Assembly: GCA_017454745.1 (NCBI GenBank)
Contig: JAFTCL010000020.1
Coordinates: 59,247-123,246 of the forward strand
Reading direction: 5' to 3'
Length of the DNA: 64,000 nucleotides
Source of the DNA: Kiritimatiellia bacterium
Lineage (GTDB): Bacteria; Verrucomicrobiota; Kiritimatiellia; RFP12; UBA1067
Below, piece by piece: positions 1 to 8,999 of the stretch. Each line of letters opens with the position of its first letter. Positions within the stretch are counted from its first letter, which is position 1. The notes beneath the pieces were generated by a model. The model worked only from the letters and a program-made list of their open reading frames with translations, was not told the DNA's origin and searched no databases. A program made the position numbers and the translations under genes.

Positions 1-1545
1 AAACTCGCCGCGATTGCCCGTGAGCTGGATTACCTCTACCGCGCCAGCTATTTCCAGACCAAAGACAAACGGCGGTTTGGACTTCGTCTCCTCGGTGTCG
101 GATTGCTCGTCTTTTGTCTTCTGCTGGGCGCGGAACGTTTTTCCCTTCCGCCCGAGCTTTCCGTTCCCAAAGGCTATCCGGTATCGCCGGAACATGATAG
201 CGGCGAGTTGATTGCTACTACCGTATGCGGTGTTGTCGCCCTCTTTTTGGTTCTCGCGTATATCCGCCGATCATCTTCCCGCCCATTGCCGGATCGGTCT
301 GATACGGTGGCGGTTGCGTCTAAAACCGCAGCAGATGTTCCCGCCACTGTTTCCGAATCCGGCAGACAACCCTCGCCGACCGTCGCCAAACCGCCCGTTC
401 TTGCCGAGGCGGTAGAGGCAGAGACGCACCAGTGGCCACAGTTCCGCGGTTCGCTGTTACCCAACCGAAATGCGCTTCCGGTCAATTGGAGATTTCGCGA
501 AAAATGGAAAACCGCCATCGCTTCACCCGGTTACAATTCCCCGGTAGTCTGGGACGGATCGGTATTTCTTACGGGCGCGGATGAAAAAGCCAGAACCCTT
601 TTCTGTTACGATGTGCATACTGGGAAAGAAAAATGGCGTGTAGTTTGCGACAAAGCGCCGCAGGTTCCGGAGGTTTCGGAGGATACTGGTCTCGCTCCGC
701 CAACCGTTTGCGTTGATGCGGAGCGGGTTTATGCGATCTTTGGAACCGGTGAAATGGTTTGCTGTTCCCATATTGGTGAGACGGTATGGCGTAAACAACT
801 TCCCTTTCCTGATATCACTTACGGTTACGCTTCATCGCCCCTGTTGTTGGGAGATCGGATTATCGTCCAATACGATCTCAACGAGGTCCAAACCCTCTAC
901 GCCTTTAATGTCCTGAACGGCGCGACGTTATGGGAAAAGAAAAGGGACGCGGCCCCTTCTTGGTCGAGTCCGGTTGCATGGGTCACTGACGGCAAGGCGA
1001 TTATTTTCACGGCGGGTTGTCGGACCGCAGAGGCGTATGACGCGCAAACCGGTGATTCGCTCTGGCGTCTGGAGTGTATGGGTGGGGAGGTGGCCGCCTC
1101 CGGTGCCGCACGAGAAGGAATTTTTTACTTCTCGAACACCGGTGCCTTCACCGGCGCCTTCTCGGCAACCGATGGTAAAATCCTTTTTAAGAATGAGGAC
1201 ACGCCTTCCCCCGATGTTTCATCGGCTGTGTTGTACAACGACCTTTACCTTCTCTTTACCAGTGGCGGGAGCGTTTTGGGTGTCGACGCGAAAGATGGTA
1301 AAGAACTGTTTGAAGAAAACTTCGATAACGGTTTTTACGCTTCGCCAGTTGCCGTTGGAGGTAAGATTATCGCCGCCAATTTGGACGGAGACCTGCTGTT
1401 GCTCTCTGCCACGCGGGAGAAGCTGACAGTAGAGGCTAAGTATGCGTTGAAGACGAAACTTTTCGCGGTTCCCGCACTCTCTCAAGGTAATCTGATCGTG
1501 CGGACAGGAGAGAATGACCTGATCTGTCTGGAGGCGGAACCATGA
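1..1545 (+). CDS. Membrane-anchored PQQ-like beta-propeller protein (5' truncated by window edge)
   Basis: The reading frame is open from base 1, so the true start lies upstream. The first Met inside it (103) is in the middle of a membrane helix and is not a start. Seen: a charged segment (KDKRR), a first hydrophobic helix (about residues 27-47), a short loop, a second helix (about 75-92) ending in YIRR, a Pro/Ala-rich linker, then about 370 residues of repeated W/G-rich blades (WPQFRG, TGKEKW, NGATLW, TGDSLW) typical of PQQ-like/BamB-type beta-propellers. By the positive-inside rule the propeller would face the cytoplasm, which is an inference. The last bases overlap the next start (ATGA). 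Its role is unknown. Lying in one operon with a diaphorase fusion suggests a scaffold or redox-partner role rather than a dehydrogenase, because no quinoprotein dehydrogenase motifs were recognised. Confidence 0.8.
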   Translation, partial: KLAAIARELDYLYRASYFQTKDKRRFGLRLLGVGLLVFCLLLGAERFSLPPELSVPKGYPVSPEHDSGELIATTVCGVVALFLVLAYIRRSSSRPLPDRSDTVAVASKTAADVPATVSESGRQPSPTVAKPPVLAEAVEAETHQWPQFRGSLLPNRNALPVNWRFREKWKTAIASPGYNSPVVWDGSVFLTGADEKARTLFCYDVHTGKEKWRVVCDKAPQVPEVSEDTGLAPPTVCVDAERVYAIFGTGEMVCCSHIGETVWRKQLPFPDITYGYASSPLLLGDRIIVQYDLNEVQTLYAFNVLNGATLWEKKRDAAPSWSSPVAWVTDGKAIIFTAGCRTAEAYDAQTGDSLWRLECMGGEVAASGAAREGIFYFSNTGAFTGAFSATDGKILFKNEDTPSPDVSSAVLYNDLYLLFTSGGSVLGVDAKDGKELFEENFDNGFYASPVAVGGKIIAANLDGDLLLLSATREKLTVEAKYALKTKLFAVPALSQGNLIVRTGENDLICLEAEP

Positions 1546-4463
1546 TGATTCATCCACTCCTGCCGGAGCTGATCCGTCTTCAGCGGCGGGACCGTTATCT
1601 CGCCCCCGATGCGCTTGCGGCGCTCTCGAAACAACTAACGATCCCGGTAAATCGGATTATCAGCGTCGCTTCCTTCTATCAGGCGTTCCGTTTCAAACCT
1701 TGCGGCAAACACCAGATCAAGGTCTGCATCGGGGCAGCATGTTATGTCAAGGGCGCCGAAAAACTCTACGATGCGTTCGCCGATTATCTGGACCTCGCTC
1801 CGGGTGAGGACACCTCTGAAGACGGACTATTCACGCTCAGCAAGGTCGCGTGTCTGGGCTGTTGCATGTTGGCGGTCGCAATCCAGATCGATCGTCACAT
1901 CTTCGGTCATGTCACGCCCGATGATATCCCGCGGATCCTCGATGAGTTTCTGATGATGGCCGGTGAGGAAGAGACTTCCGCCGCCAATGCGATTACCGGC
2001 GGAACCGAGGCGGAAATACGTGTTTGCCGTTGCTCTTCCTGCCGGGCGGCGGGAAGTGACCGTATTTTCGAAGCGTTAACCCGTGCCTGTCACGACGAAC
2101 GGTTGCTGGTTACGGTCAAGGAGGTAGGATGCCACGGAATGTCATACCGTGCTCCGATTGTCACGGTGGTTTGCCCCGATGCGGTCTATCACTATGACCA
2201 CGTTCAAGAGACCGATATCCATGCGCTGCTTAACAACCATTTTAAGCCCACTGGCGGACTTCGGCGGATATCGTGGGAAAGCAAACGTTTCCTTGACCGC
2301 TTCTACAGCCGCCATGCCTGTTCCTGCAGCGCGGCGACCCAGATGGATACCCTCATCAACGCGACGCGTCTGGTAACCCGCAATAGTGGAGTCGCATCGC
2401 CTGAATCGCTCGACGATTATCGCCAAGGCGGTGGTTTACTGGCGTTTGAGAAGGCACTTATTCTTTCTCCCGAAGCGATTATCGCCCAACTAAAACAGGC
2501 AAAGCTACGAGGACGGGGTGGCGGCGGTTTCCCAACCGGCGAAAAGTGGCGGCTGGCTTATGAAGCACCGGGTGATCGCAAGGTTGTCATTTGCAACGCA
2601 GATGAGGGCGATCCCGGTGCTTTCATGGACCGGATGCTGTTGGAGTCCTATCCCTACCGGGTCCTGGAAGGGATCCTCATCGCGGCGCGAGTGGTCAAAG
2701 CCGAATGCGCGATCATTTATATCCGGGAGGAGTACGCGCAGGCTATTGCCGTACTGGAACATGTCATCGTACAGCTCCGTGAACACGGTCTGTTCAACGC
2801 AATTTCACCTACTTTCGAAATTCTTCTTTTTCGCGGCGCGGGCGCTTTTGTGTGCGGTGAGGAGACCGCCCTGTTGGAGTCGATCGAAGGGCGCAGGGGT
2901 ATTCCACGGCAACGTCCGCCTTTCCCGGTAGAACATGGGCTGAACGGTCTGCCAACCCTTATGAACAATGTCGAGACCTTTGCCTGTGTTCCGGTGATTT
3001 TGGCAGACGGCGGCGCGGCTTTCACCGCGATCGGTACGGAACATTCGCACGGAACCAAAGCGTTCGCTCTGGCGGGCAAGGTCAAGCAGGGCGGGTTAAT
3101 CGAGGTGCCGATCGGTGTCACAGTCGGGGAAATCGTTGAAACCTTCGGTGGCGGCGCGGAAGAGTGGCATACGATTAAGGCGGTCATGATCGGCGGACCG
3201 TCGGGCGGCTGCATTGCCCAAAGGAATTTCGATCTGCCGGTCGATTACGAATCGTTACGCCAAAGCGGCGCGATGATGGGGTCGGGTGGCCTGATTGTGA
3301 TTGACGAACGCGATTGTTTAGTCGATCTCTCCCTCTATTTTCTCCAGTTTTTGCGCGATGAATCGTGCGGCAAGTGCGTATTATGCCGTGAAGGAGTACT
3401 TCAACTTTGCGAATGGGTAGAATCCCTAACTAAGAGCGAACCTAAACCGCCGGACATCCTTGACCGGATTGAAGTGTTGGCTCGACAGATTCAACAGGGT
3501 TCCCTCTGCGCGCTTGGACGGACTGCGCCGAACATGGTCCTCAGCGCGTTGCATGAATTCCGTTCGGAGTTTGAGGCGCATTTGCGCGGCGCATGTCCGG
3601 CGGGGAAGTGTCCAGAGCTGACCGAGTTCGAAATCACCGATGCCTGCATTGGTTGCACCAAATGCGCACAGGTTTGCGCGGCAGACGCCATCACTTGCGA
3701 AATTCTGGAGCAGGCGAGAATCGATCCCGCGAAGTGTGTGAAATGCGGCGTATGCCGATCGGTCTGCCCTGAACACGCCATCCGCAATCGGTTAGAAGAA
3801 TCGTCGCAGTCGGTTTCCGTTCCGACCGCACCGCCATCGGACCGCTCTCAGACTACCGCATACAACAGCTACCGGATGGACGGGGAGGAACGCGCTTTCG
3901 TTCCCGGACAGAGGTTGATTGAAGTTGTTCCCGATCTTCCGACGCTTTGCCATCTTAAAGGGGTTAACGAATCCGCCCACTGCATGGTCTGTGCCGTTTG
4001 GGACGCGACTCTTTGCCGTTATGTTCCCGGATGCGAGGCGTTGGTGCAGCGTGGCCATGTTTACGAGAGCCGCGGGGAGCGTGTTGATGCCTTCCGGCGG
4101 ACGGCGTTCGAGTTGATGCTTAAGCGCCATGATTTTCGTTGCGGCACCTGTTATGCCCGTACTTCATGTCGGTTGCTGGACGGGGTTAAAACCTATAAAG
4201 CCAAGAAGACAAAGAGTGGCTGGACACCTCCTACGCCGATTGTCGCGCAACATATGATTTATGAGGGCGGAAAATGCGTGTTGTGCAACCGGTGCGCCGC
4301 CGTTTCTGAAGGATGGCTCTCCGTTCATCATCGAGGTTACCGTTCCGTAATTTCGCCCGAACCGAACACTTGGGATGACTTACCCCAATCCGTCGCGACT
4401 GCAGTTTGTAGCGTTTGCCCGACTGGTGCGTTAACGTTTAGGAAGGAAACGCATGCTATATAA
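1542..4463 (+). CDS. NuoE-NuoF-ferredoxin-NuoG(N-terminal) diaphorase fusion protein
   Basis: A single 973-residue polypeptide carries a whole NADH-oxidising module. Residues 1-145 are NuoE-like with four [2Fe-2S] cysteines (CIGAAC, CLGCC). Residues 158-232 form a second thioredoxin-like [2Fe-2S] domain as in HydB-type NuoF. Its last ligand position is Ser (VGCHGMS). Residues 280-690 are the NuoF core with the FMN/NADH glycine loop (GRGGGGFPTG, about 324) and the [4Fe-4S] motif ESCGKCVLCREG (about 607). Residues 700-745 carry two [4Fe-4S] ferredoxin motifs (CIGCTKC, CVKCGVC). Residues 785-973 are NuoG-like: plant-type ferredoxin cysteines (CHLKG...CMVC), a His-Cys3 cluster (HDFRCGTC...C) and CVLCNRC...CP. 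No molybdopterin or hydrogenase domain follows. Known for the family: NADH dehydrogenase modules of complex I, bifurcating hydrogenases and formate dehydrogenases, normally on three subunits. A Shine-Dalgarno (GGAGG, 1530-1534) sits 7 bases before the ATG. Cytoplasmic. The electron acceptor is unknown. Confidence 0.88.
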   Translation: MMIHPLLPELIRLQRRDRYLAPDALAALSKQLTIPVNRIISVASFYQAFRFKPCGKHQIKVCIGAACYVKGAEKLYDAFADYLDLAPGEDTSEDGLFTLSKVACLGCCMLAVAIQIDRHIFGHVTPDDIPRILDEFLMMAGEEETSAANAITGGTEAEIRVCRCSSCRAAGSDRIFEALTRACHDERLLVTVKEVGCHGMSYRAPIVTVVCPDAVYHYDHVQETDIHALLNNHFKPTGGLRRISWESKRFLDRFYSRHACSCSAATQMDTLINATRLVTRNSGVASPESLDDYRQGGGLLAFEKALILSPEAIIAQLKQAKLRGRGGGGFPTGEKWRLAYEAPGDRKVVICNADEGDPGAFMDRMLLESYPYRVLEGILIAARVVKAECAIIYIREEYAQAIAVLEHVIVQLREHGLFNAISPTFEILLFRGAGAFVCGEETALLESIEGRRGIPRQRPPFPVEHGLNGLPTLMNNVETFACVPVILADGGAAFTAIGTEHSHGTKAFALAGKVKQGGLIEVPIGVTVGEIVETFGGGAEEWHTIKAVMIGGPSGGCIAQRNFDLPVDYESLRQSGAMMGSGGLIVIDERDCLVDLSLYFLQFLRDESCGKCVLCREGVLQLCEWVESLTKSEPKPPDILDRIEVLARQIQQGSLCALGRTAPNMVLSALHEFRSEFEAHLRGACPAGKCPELTEFEITDACIGCTKCAQVCAADAITCEILEQARIDPAKCVKCGVCRSVCPEHAIRNRLEESSQSVSVPTAPPSDRSQTTAYNSYRMDGEERAFVPGQRLIEVVPDLPTLCHLKGVNESAHCMVCAVWDATLCRYVPGCEALVQRGHVYESRGERVDAFRRTAFELMLKRHDFRCGTCYARTSCRLLDGVKTYKAKKTKSGWTPPTPIVAQHMIYEGGKCVLCNRCAAVSEGWLSVHHRGYRSVISPEPNTWDDLPQSVATAVCSVCPTGALTFRKETHAI

Positions 4464-5547
4464 AATCATTATCTGCGTCGGTTTAGCCTTGGGTCTGGCC
4501 TTGATTATTCTCTCCTTCCGTGACAGGGATATTCAAGGGACGGCTCCCGTTTCCCGTGCGGGACGCAGCGGGCAATTACAACTGGACACTGTCCCACTAG
4601 GCGTGTTAACGCCAGTCGCGGATGGCGTTGTAGCGGGAAACAGTCGCGGCGAGATTCGCCATTTCTCCTTCAACGGGGATGAACCCTCTCTGGCAGTTTA
4701 TTCGGTTTGTTCCAATGCGATTTCAGCGGCGGTCTTATCTTGGGAGGGTTGTTATTTCGTTGGTGACGAGAATGGCGTTTTCCACGCCTTCCAATCTGGA
4801 ATAGGCGAACGGTGGTCCTATCGGACGGGTAACCAGATTACCGGAGGCGCCATATTTAGCGGCGATTTGATTTGGGTCGGTTCCCATGACTGTACACTTT
4901 ATGCGTTCGATCCCGTTAGTGGCGTATGTCGCCACCAAGTCGAGTGCGGTGGCCAGATAAACGCCACGCCCGTTCTCGATCCCGAACAACGTCATCTCTT
5001 TCTCGGCAATTGTGACGGAAAACTTCGGCGGATTGAAATACGAACTGGGAACATCACGGGAGAATTGGATTTTGAATCGCCGATTCCCGCCCAACCGGTT
5101 CTCGTTGACGGGACTCTATATATCCAGACCCACGGCGGAGAACTTATTGCGGTGGATGCAACAGCTTGGAAAGTCCGTTGGCGACGGGACATCCAAGCGG
5201 GATCCGTTTCGGCTCCTTTCGTGACGGGAACGATTACGGTCGCGAATGTTACAGGGAAGATCCTGCCGATTTTTGACCGAAAGAGCGGCGATCCTATTGG
5301 TTCACTGGAAGCGGATGAGCCTTTGTCGCCGATCCAGACGGGAAGCGATTCGATCCTCTACGGCGTGACGCGCCGGGGTAAACTCTACCGTTGGAACAGG
5401 GAAGGACGGATTTGGCACCGAACCATGCTGACAGACTTTCAGGTTGATTGCCGTTCCGGTTGTCTCCGGCAAGGTAACCTGTTGCTGGTCGCTGATGATG
5501 GCGGAGGCTTGTTCTATTATTTGGAGGAGAACCGCGATGCGCCTTGA
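4453..5547 (+). CDS. Second membrane-anchored PQQ-like beta-propeller protein
   Basis: 364 residues. An N-terminal hydrophobic segment (residues 1-20, IIICVGLALGLALIIL) without a clear cleavage site predicts a membrane anchor, with the C-terminal domain probably periplasmic. The rest is a run of beta-propeller blades with the recurrent pattern of hydrophobic strand, Asp/Gly turn and W/R-W (for example VWVGSHDCTLYAFD-like, KVRWRRD, RWSYRT). The start overlaps the end of the diaphorase fusion by 11 bases and is preceded by AGGAAGG. It overlaps the ABC ATPase gene by 11 bases, so translational coupling across the operon is likely. It resembles BamB/PQQ-like proteins in fold only. No function can be assigned from sequence. 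With the first propeller it may put a propeller on each side of the membrane. Confidence 0.8.
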   Translation: MLYKIIICVGLALGLALIILSFRDRDIQGTAPVSRAGRSGQLQLDTVPLGVLTPVADGVVAGNSRGEIRHFSFNGDEPSLAVYSVCSNAISAAVLSWEGCYFVGDENGVFHAFQSGIGERWSYRTGNQITGGAIFSGDLIWVGSHDCTLYAFDPVSGVCRHQVECGGQINATPVLDPEQRHLFLGNCDGKLRRIEIRTGNITGELDFESPIPAQPVLVDGTLYIQTHGGELIAVDATAWKVRWRRDIQAGSVSAPFVTGTITVANVTGKILPIFDRKSGDPIGSLEADEPLSPIQTGSDSILYGVTRRGKLYRWNREGRIWHRTMLTDFQVDCRSGCLRQGNLLLVADDGGGLFYYLEENRDAP

Positions 5548-6184
5548 TATCAAACACTTGGCTAAAAGCTTCGAGACCGCCGGAGAGCGGGTTGAGCTTT
5601 TCAGTCAATTCGATCTGGAGCTGGCCGCTGGGGAGGTCAAGGTACTTATGGGGCCTTCCGGAAGTGGTAAAACCACACTTTTGCGGATGCTTTGCGGATT
5701 GGAGCTGCCCGACCGCGGGACGATTGCCTATGACGGCCGGGATCTGTATGCGATGCCGGATGAAACCCGTCGGCGGTTTCGGCGTGAAAACATCGGATTC
5801 GCCGAGCAAGCATCCTGTCTGCTTCCTCAACTAACCGCGTTGGAGAATGTCTTGCTTCCCGTCATCGGCGAAAAAGAAGATCGTCTAGAGACGGCGCGGA
5901 AATGGTTGGCCCGCTTTGGGTTGGAGAAGCGGCAGGACTTCTTTCCCGCGCAACTTTCCGGGGGCGAGCGGCAACGTGTCGCACTCGCCCGCGCGTTGCT
6001 TCTTAAGCCCGCTTTCCTTTTTCTGGATGAACCGACCTCCGCGCTTGATCAAAAACGTAGTGACGCCTTCTTTACTTGCATCCAGAATGCCAACCGCGAG
6101 GAGGGCGTAGCCGTGCTGCTCGCGACCCACAACCCCCGTGCGTTGGACTTTTTCCCCAACCTCATTCCTTTAACTGCGCCATGA
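5537..6184 (+). CDS. ABC transporter ATP-binding protein (LolD/MacB type)
   Basis: 215 residues with all ABC ATPase motifs: Walker A GPSGSGKTT (about residues 38-46), a Q-loop (FAEQAS), signature LSGGERQR, Walker B FLFLDEPTSALD and an H-loop (LLATHN). The closest general type is the LolD/FtsE/MacB class that pairs with FtsX-fold permeases, which fits the next gene. The start at 5537 (MRLDIKHL) is chosen because GGAGGAGA (5523-5530) lies just upstream. An earlier in-frame Met at 5444 would sit deep inside the propeller gene. The stop overlaps the permease start (ATGA at 6181). It would energise transport or mechanotransmission across the inner membrane. The substrate is unknown. Confidence 0.92.
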   Translation: MRLDIKHLAKSFETAGERVELFSQFDLELAAGEVKVLMGPSGSGKTTLLRMLCGLELPDRGTIAYDGRDLYAMPDETRRRFRRENIGFAEQASCLLPQLTALENVLLPVIGEKEDRLETARKWLARFGLEKRQDFFPAQLSGGERQRVALARALLLKPAFLFLDEPTSALDQKRSDAFFTCIQNANREEGVAVLLATHNPRALDFFPNLIPLTAP

Positions 6185-8907
6185 CCTTCCTTAGGCTTTT
6201 TAGTCGCGATTTCGTTTACTACCGCAAAGCCTTTCTGGCGTTGGCGGCGGGTGTTGCACTCATTTCCGCTATCCTCACCGGCGCGTTGCTGATCGGTGAC
6301 AGCGTTCGGGGTACGCTCCACGACCGGGTGAACCGGAACACCGCTTTCTTGTCGGAACGGTTGATTTTCCCATTTCCAGTCGAGACGAGCCTCACCGGAG
6401 GTGTCCTACACGCCGAGGGTATCCTTAACCACCGCACTAGCGCATTACCTAACCACCTAACCACCAAAATCCATCTTTACGCTCTAGCGTCTGAAACGAA
6501 TCTTAACGGGCGCAACGCATTGTCAAGTCCAGCCTTGGCCAAACGTTTGAACCTAAAACCGGGTGACCGGATGAGTGTTCTTCTGGCGACCCGTCCCGCT
6601 ATCGCCAGCGAAAGCCTGATGGGCCGTCCGCCAAAGTTGAAACAGCTCCAATTGCTTTTCCAAGGTGTCTGTACAAACGTTTATGCCGAAGCCGCGTTTG
6701 CCAATCCGCAGGAAGAGGTGCTGAACCTATTCCTACCGCGAGCATTGCTCGCGGACGCGTTGGATGTCCCGTCAACCGCCGTCAATGAGGTGTGGCAGCA
6801 GAATCCGTCCCCGCCAGATGACGAAACCGTTTGGGCTCTCTCGCAACTTGTTATGGAGACATGGAACGGTTCGCCAGTCTTGAAATCACAAGCCTTCTTT
6901 TTGCCGAAGTTTTTACGTGAACGTTTCCCCGATGCGACGGCGGGGATCTTCTCCTTTGCTGAATCGTTCTCGAACCAAACCGCCCATCTCGATTACTGCT
7001 TTATCGGCGCGTTTGAGAAAGGCCCATTCGCCGTGGCACGGGGAACCGTCGCGCTTGCCGATGACTTGCCGGAATCCTTTCCGAACGGCGCGGATTTGAC
7101 TTACTACTTGACGGACGGTTACCGTAAAATCGTGACCCGTCGACACAACTTTAATACCGTAACCCGGATGGATGATCGCGCGTTTGGGGATGCGTTGCAG
7201 CCCGACATCCCCGGTCTGACTGATGTGGATGACTGTTCTTTGTGGGATGCTGGTATCCCGGTCGATTTCGGGCGGGTTACCAAGGCCGACGAGGTATACT
7301 GGGACCGTTACCGTAGCAAACCCAAACTATATCTTAACTTCGAGGAAGCGCAAACGCTCTTCGGATACGACACCTGCAATTTGCTAATCTTCCCGAAAGG
7401 ATACGATCCCGACAGGCTTCGCGGCGAAATCATTCAGGCGATGCGGTCTCTGCCGACGCTCTATCGGCGCGAGGCGGTTGCCGATACGCTTCGTCAGAAA
7501 ATTGACAACGGGGTCTCCTTCGCCCCGCTTTTCCTCGGGCTGAGCATCTTCTTGATTTTTTCAGCACTACTGACGTTAGCCATGTTGCTTCGTCTTCACT
7601 GGCAGGACCGCGCCGAAAGTTTGGCCATTCTTCGGACTTATCTGGCTGACCGCCGCCGGCTGAATCGTTTTCTTGAATCAGAGATTCTTGTGCTCATTTT
7701 GCCAGGAGCCGCAATGGGGATGCTTCTTGGATGCGGGCTTTGTGTTATCCAACTCATTTTGCTGGAACGTATTTGGAACGGAATCGTCAATTTGGAACGC
7801 CTCACTTTCCATGTTCGGCCAATCAGCTTTTTGATTGCCTTTTTTGCTACTATCTTGACTGGTTGGGTAATCACCCGCTGGTCACTTCGCGAAAACGTCA
7901 CGCGACTTCGATTCGCTCCGCTACGGTTACACGCCTATCCGCGAACCCTGTGCCAACTCGCTGGACTATCGTTCCTGCGCAAACTGCCCGAACACCGTTT
8001 TTGCCTGATTCTGTTGGCGCTGGGCTTTCTTGGAACTCTGGGCGTCGGTGGGTTCGGAATTAAAGCACGGGGCGAGGACGGTTTCGGACGGCGTTATGTT
8101 GCGGAAACGCAATTGTCAGTCGTTCCTTCCCACGATGCGCCTTTCCCTGATGGCCTCTTTCCCGTTCGCGTCCGGGAGGCGGATCGGGCGGATTGCGCGA
8201 ACCTATTGCAGGCCAGTCTCCCGACGGTTTACGGTTGCGATCTTTGCGTACTTACGGGAGAAGCCGCATTCCTGCATCTTGGTGGCGCGGCTGTAGATGC
8301 CGGATCACTCCAGTGGATCATCAAAAAGAAGGTGGGGGATCGCCTCGCTTATCCTGAAGGCGAGCTGCGGATTGAGCGGACATTGAAAGCATCGGTTTTC
8401 CAGCGGGGTGTCTTGATTGATGAAGCAGCATTCCATACGCTCTTCCCGGACGTCCAAGGGGCGCGTTTCTTCCTTATTCGAGATGATGCCGATCTGGCGG
8501 CCTGTCGTGCTTATTTAGAACCGTATTGCCCGCATATTCGATCAGTTGATGCTTTCATGGCGGAGGCGGAGTCGTTCCAAAATCGTTACCTCGCAATCTT
8601 CCTTCAACTGGGCGCACTCGGATTTTTGCTGGGGTTGGGCGCGTTCATCCTCCTTATGTTCCGCAATCGTCAAGCCGCGCAACCGCATTTCCGCCTTCTG
8701 GATATGATCGGCTTCACCCAAATGGATGCCGAGCGATTATTCCGGTTGGAGAATCTGATTCTTTTTCTATCGGCAGCGATTCTTGCTCTTCTCGCGCTTC
8801 TTATTCTCGGCGTCTTTGCCCCGCTGCATCTTCCGACCGTCCTAATCGGCTGGTTGCTTTTAACCGCTGCCGGTCTATTTGCCGTAGCGATGCGGAAGCG
8901 TAATTGA
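6181..8907 (+). CDS. FtsX/MacB-like ABC transporter permease, large form
   Basis: 908 residues. The N-terminus (FLALAAGVALISAILTGALLIGDSVRGTL) is the membrane helix plus loop typical of the FtsX/MacB-like permease family, followed by about 400 residues of extracytoplasmic domain. There is then a helix cluster around residues 447-570 (FLIFSALLTLAMLLRL; ILVLILPGAAMGMLLG), a second extracytoplasmic domain, and final helices at about 815-905. This is a two-repeat, single-polypeptide permease rather than a short FtsX. The start ATG overlaps the ATPase stop, which fixes it at 6181. As last gene of the operon it probably forms the membrane part of a transporter with the preceding ATPase. FtsX-type systems usually extract lipoproteins, move peptides, or control a periplasmic partner. 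Here the periplasmic propeller is the obvious candidate partner, by inference. Confidence 0.85.
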   Translation: MTFLRLFSRDFVYYRKAFLALAAGVALISAILTGALLIGDSVRGTLHDRVNRNTAFLSERLIFPFPVETSLTGGVLHAEGILNHRTSALPNHLTTKIHLYALASETNLNGRNALSSPALAKRLNLKPGDRMSVLLATRPAIASESLMGRPPKLKQLQLLFQGVCTNVYAEAAFANPQEEVLNLFLPRALLADALDVPSTAVNEVWQQNPSPPDDETVWALSQLVMETWNGSPVLKSQAFFLPKFLRERFPDATAGIFSFAESFSNQTAHLDYCFIGAFEKGPFAVARGTVALADDLPESFPNGADLTYYLTDGYRKIVTRRHNFNTVTRMDDRAFGDALQPDIPGLTDVDDCSLWDAGIPVDFGRVTKADEVYWDRYRSKPKLYLNFEEAQTLFGYDTCNLLIFPKGYDPDRLRGEIIQAMRSLPTLYRREAVADTLRQKIDNGVSFAPLFLGLSIFLIFSALLTLAMLLRLHWQDRAESLAILRTYLADRRRLNRFLESEILVLILPGAAMGMLLGCGLCVIQLILLERIWNGIVNLERLTFHVRPISFLIAFFATILTGWVITRWSLRENVTRLRFAPLRLHAYPRTLCQLAGLSFLRKLPEHRFCLILLALGFLGTLGVGGFGIKARGEDGFGRRYVAETQLSVVPSHDAPFPDGLFPVRVREADRADCANLLQASLPTVYGCDLCVLTGEAAFLHLGGAAVDAGSLQWIIKKKVGDRLAYPEGELRIERTLKASVFQRGVLIDEAAFHTLFPDVQGARFFLIRDDADLAACRAYLEPYCPHIRSVDAFMAEAESFQNRYLAIFLQLGALGFLLGLGAFILLMFRNRQAAQPHFRLLDMIGFTQMDAERLFRLENLILFLSAAILALLALLILGVFAPLHLPTVLIGWLLLTAAGLFAVAMRKRN

Positions 8908-8939
8908 AAAATTTTAGTTTTGTATCCGAGATGTCGTGG

Positions 8940-8968
8940 TTGCATTGTATGGCACGGTTTTGTATAAT
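8940..8968 (+). promoter_or_regulatory. Predicted sigma-70 type promoter of the glycosidase/sialidase pair
   Basis: TTGCAT (8940-8945), a 17-base spacer and a perfect TATAAT (8963-8968) lie just after the permease stop. A strong ribosome binding site AAAGGAGG (8985-8992) follows, 7 bases before the ATG at 9000. This separates the glycan genes from the upstream operon. Confidence 0.7.
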
Positions 8969-8999
8969 TAACAACAATTTTGGCAAAGGAGGTTTATGC

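Noticed and set aside
1542..4463. Hydrogenase (HydA), formate dehydrogenase or complete complex I identity for the fusion
   Set aside because: No H-cluster motifs, molybdopterin domain or other Nuo subunits are encoded in the visible operon.
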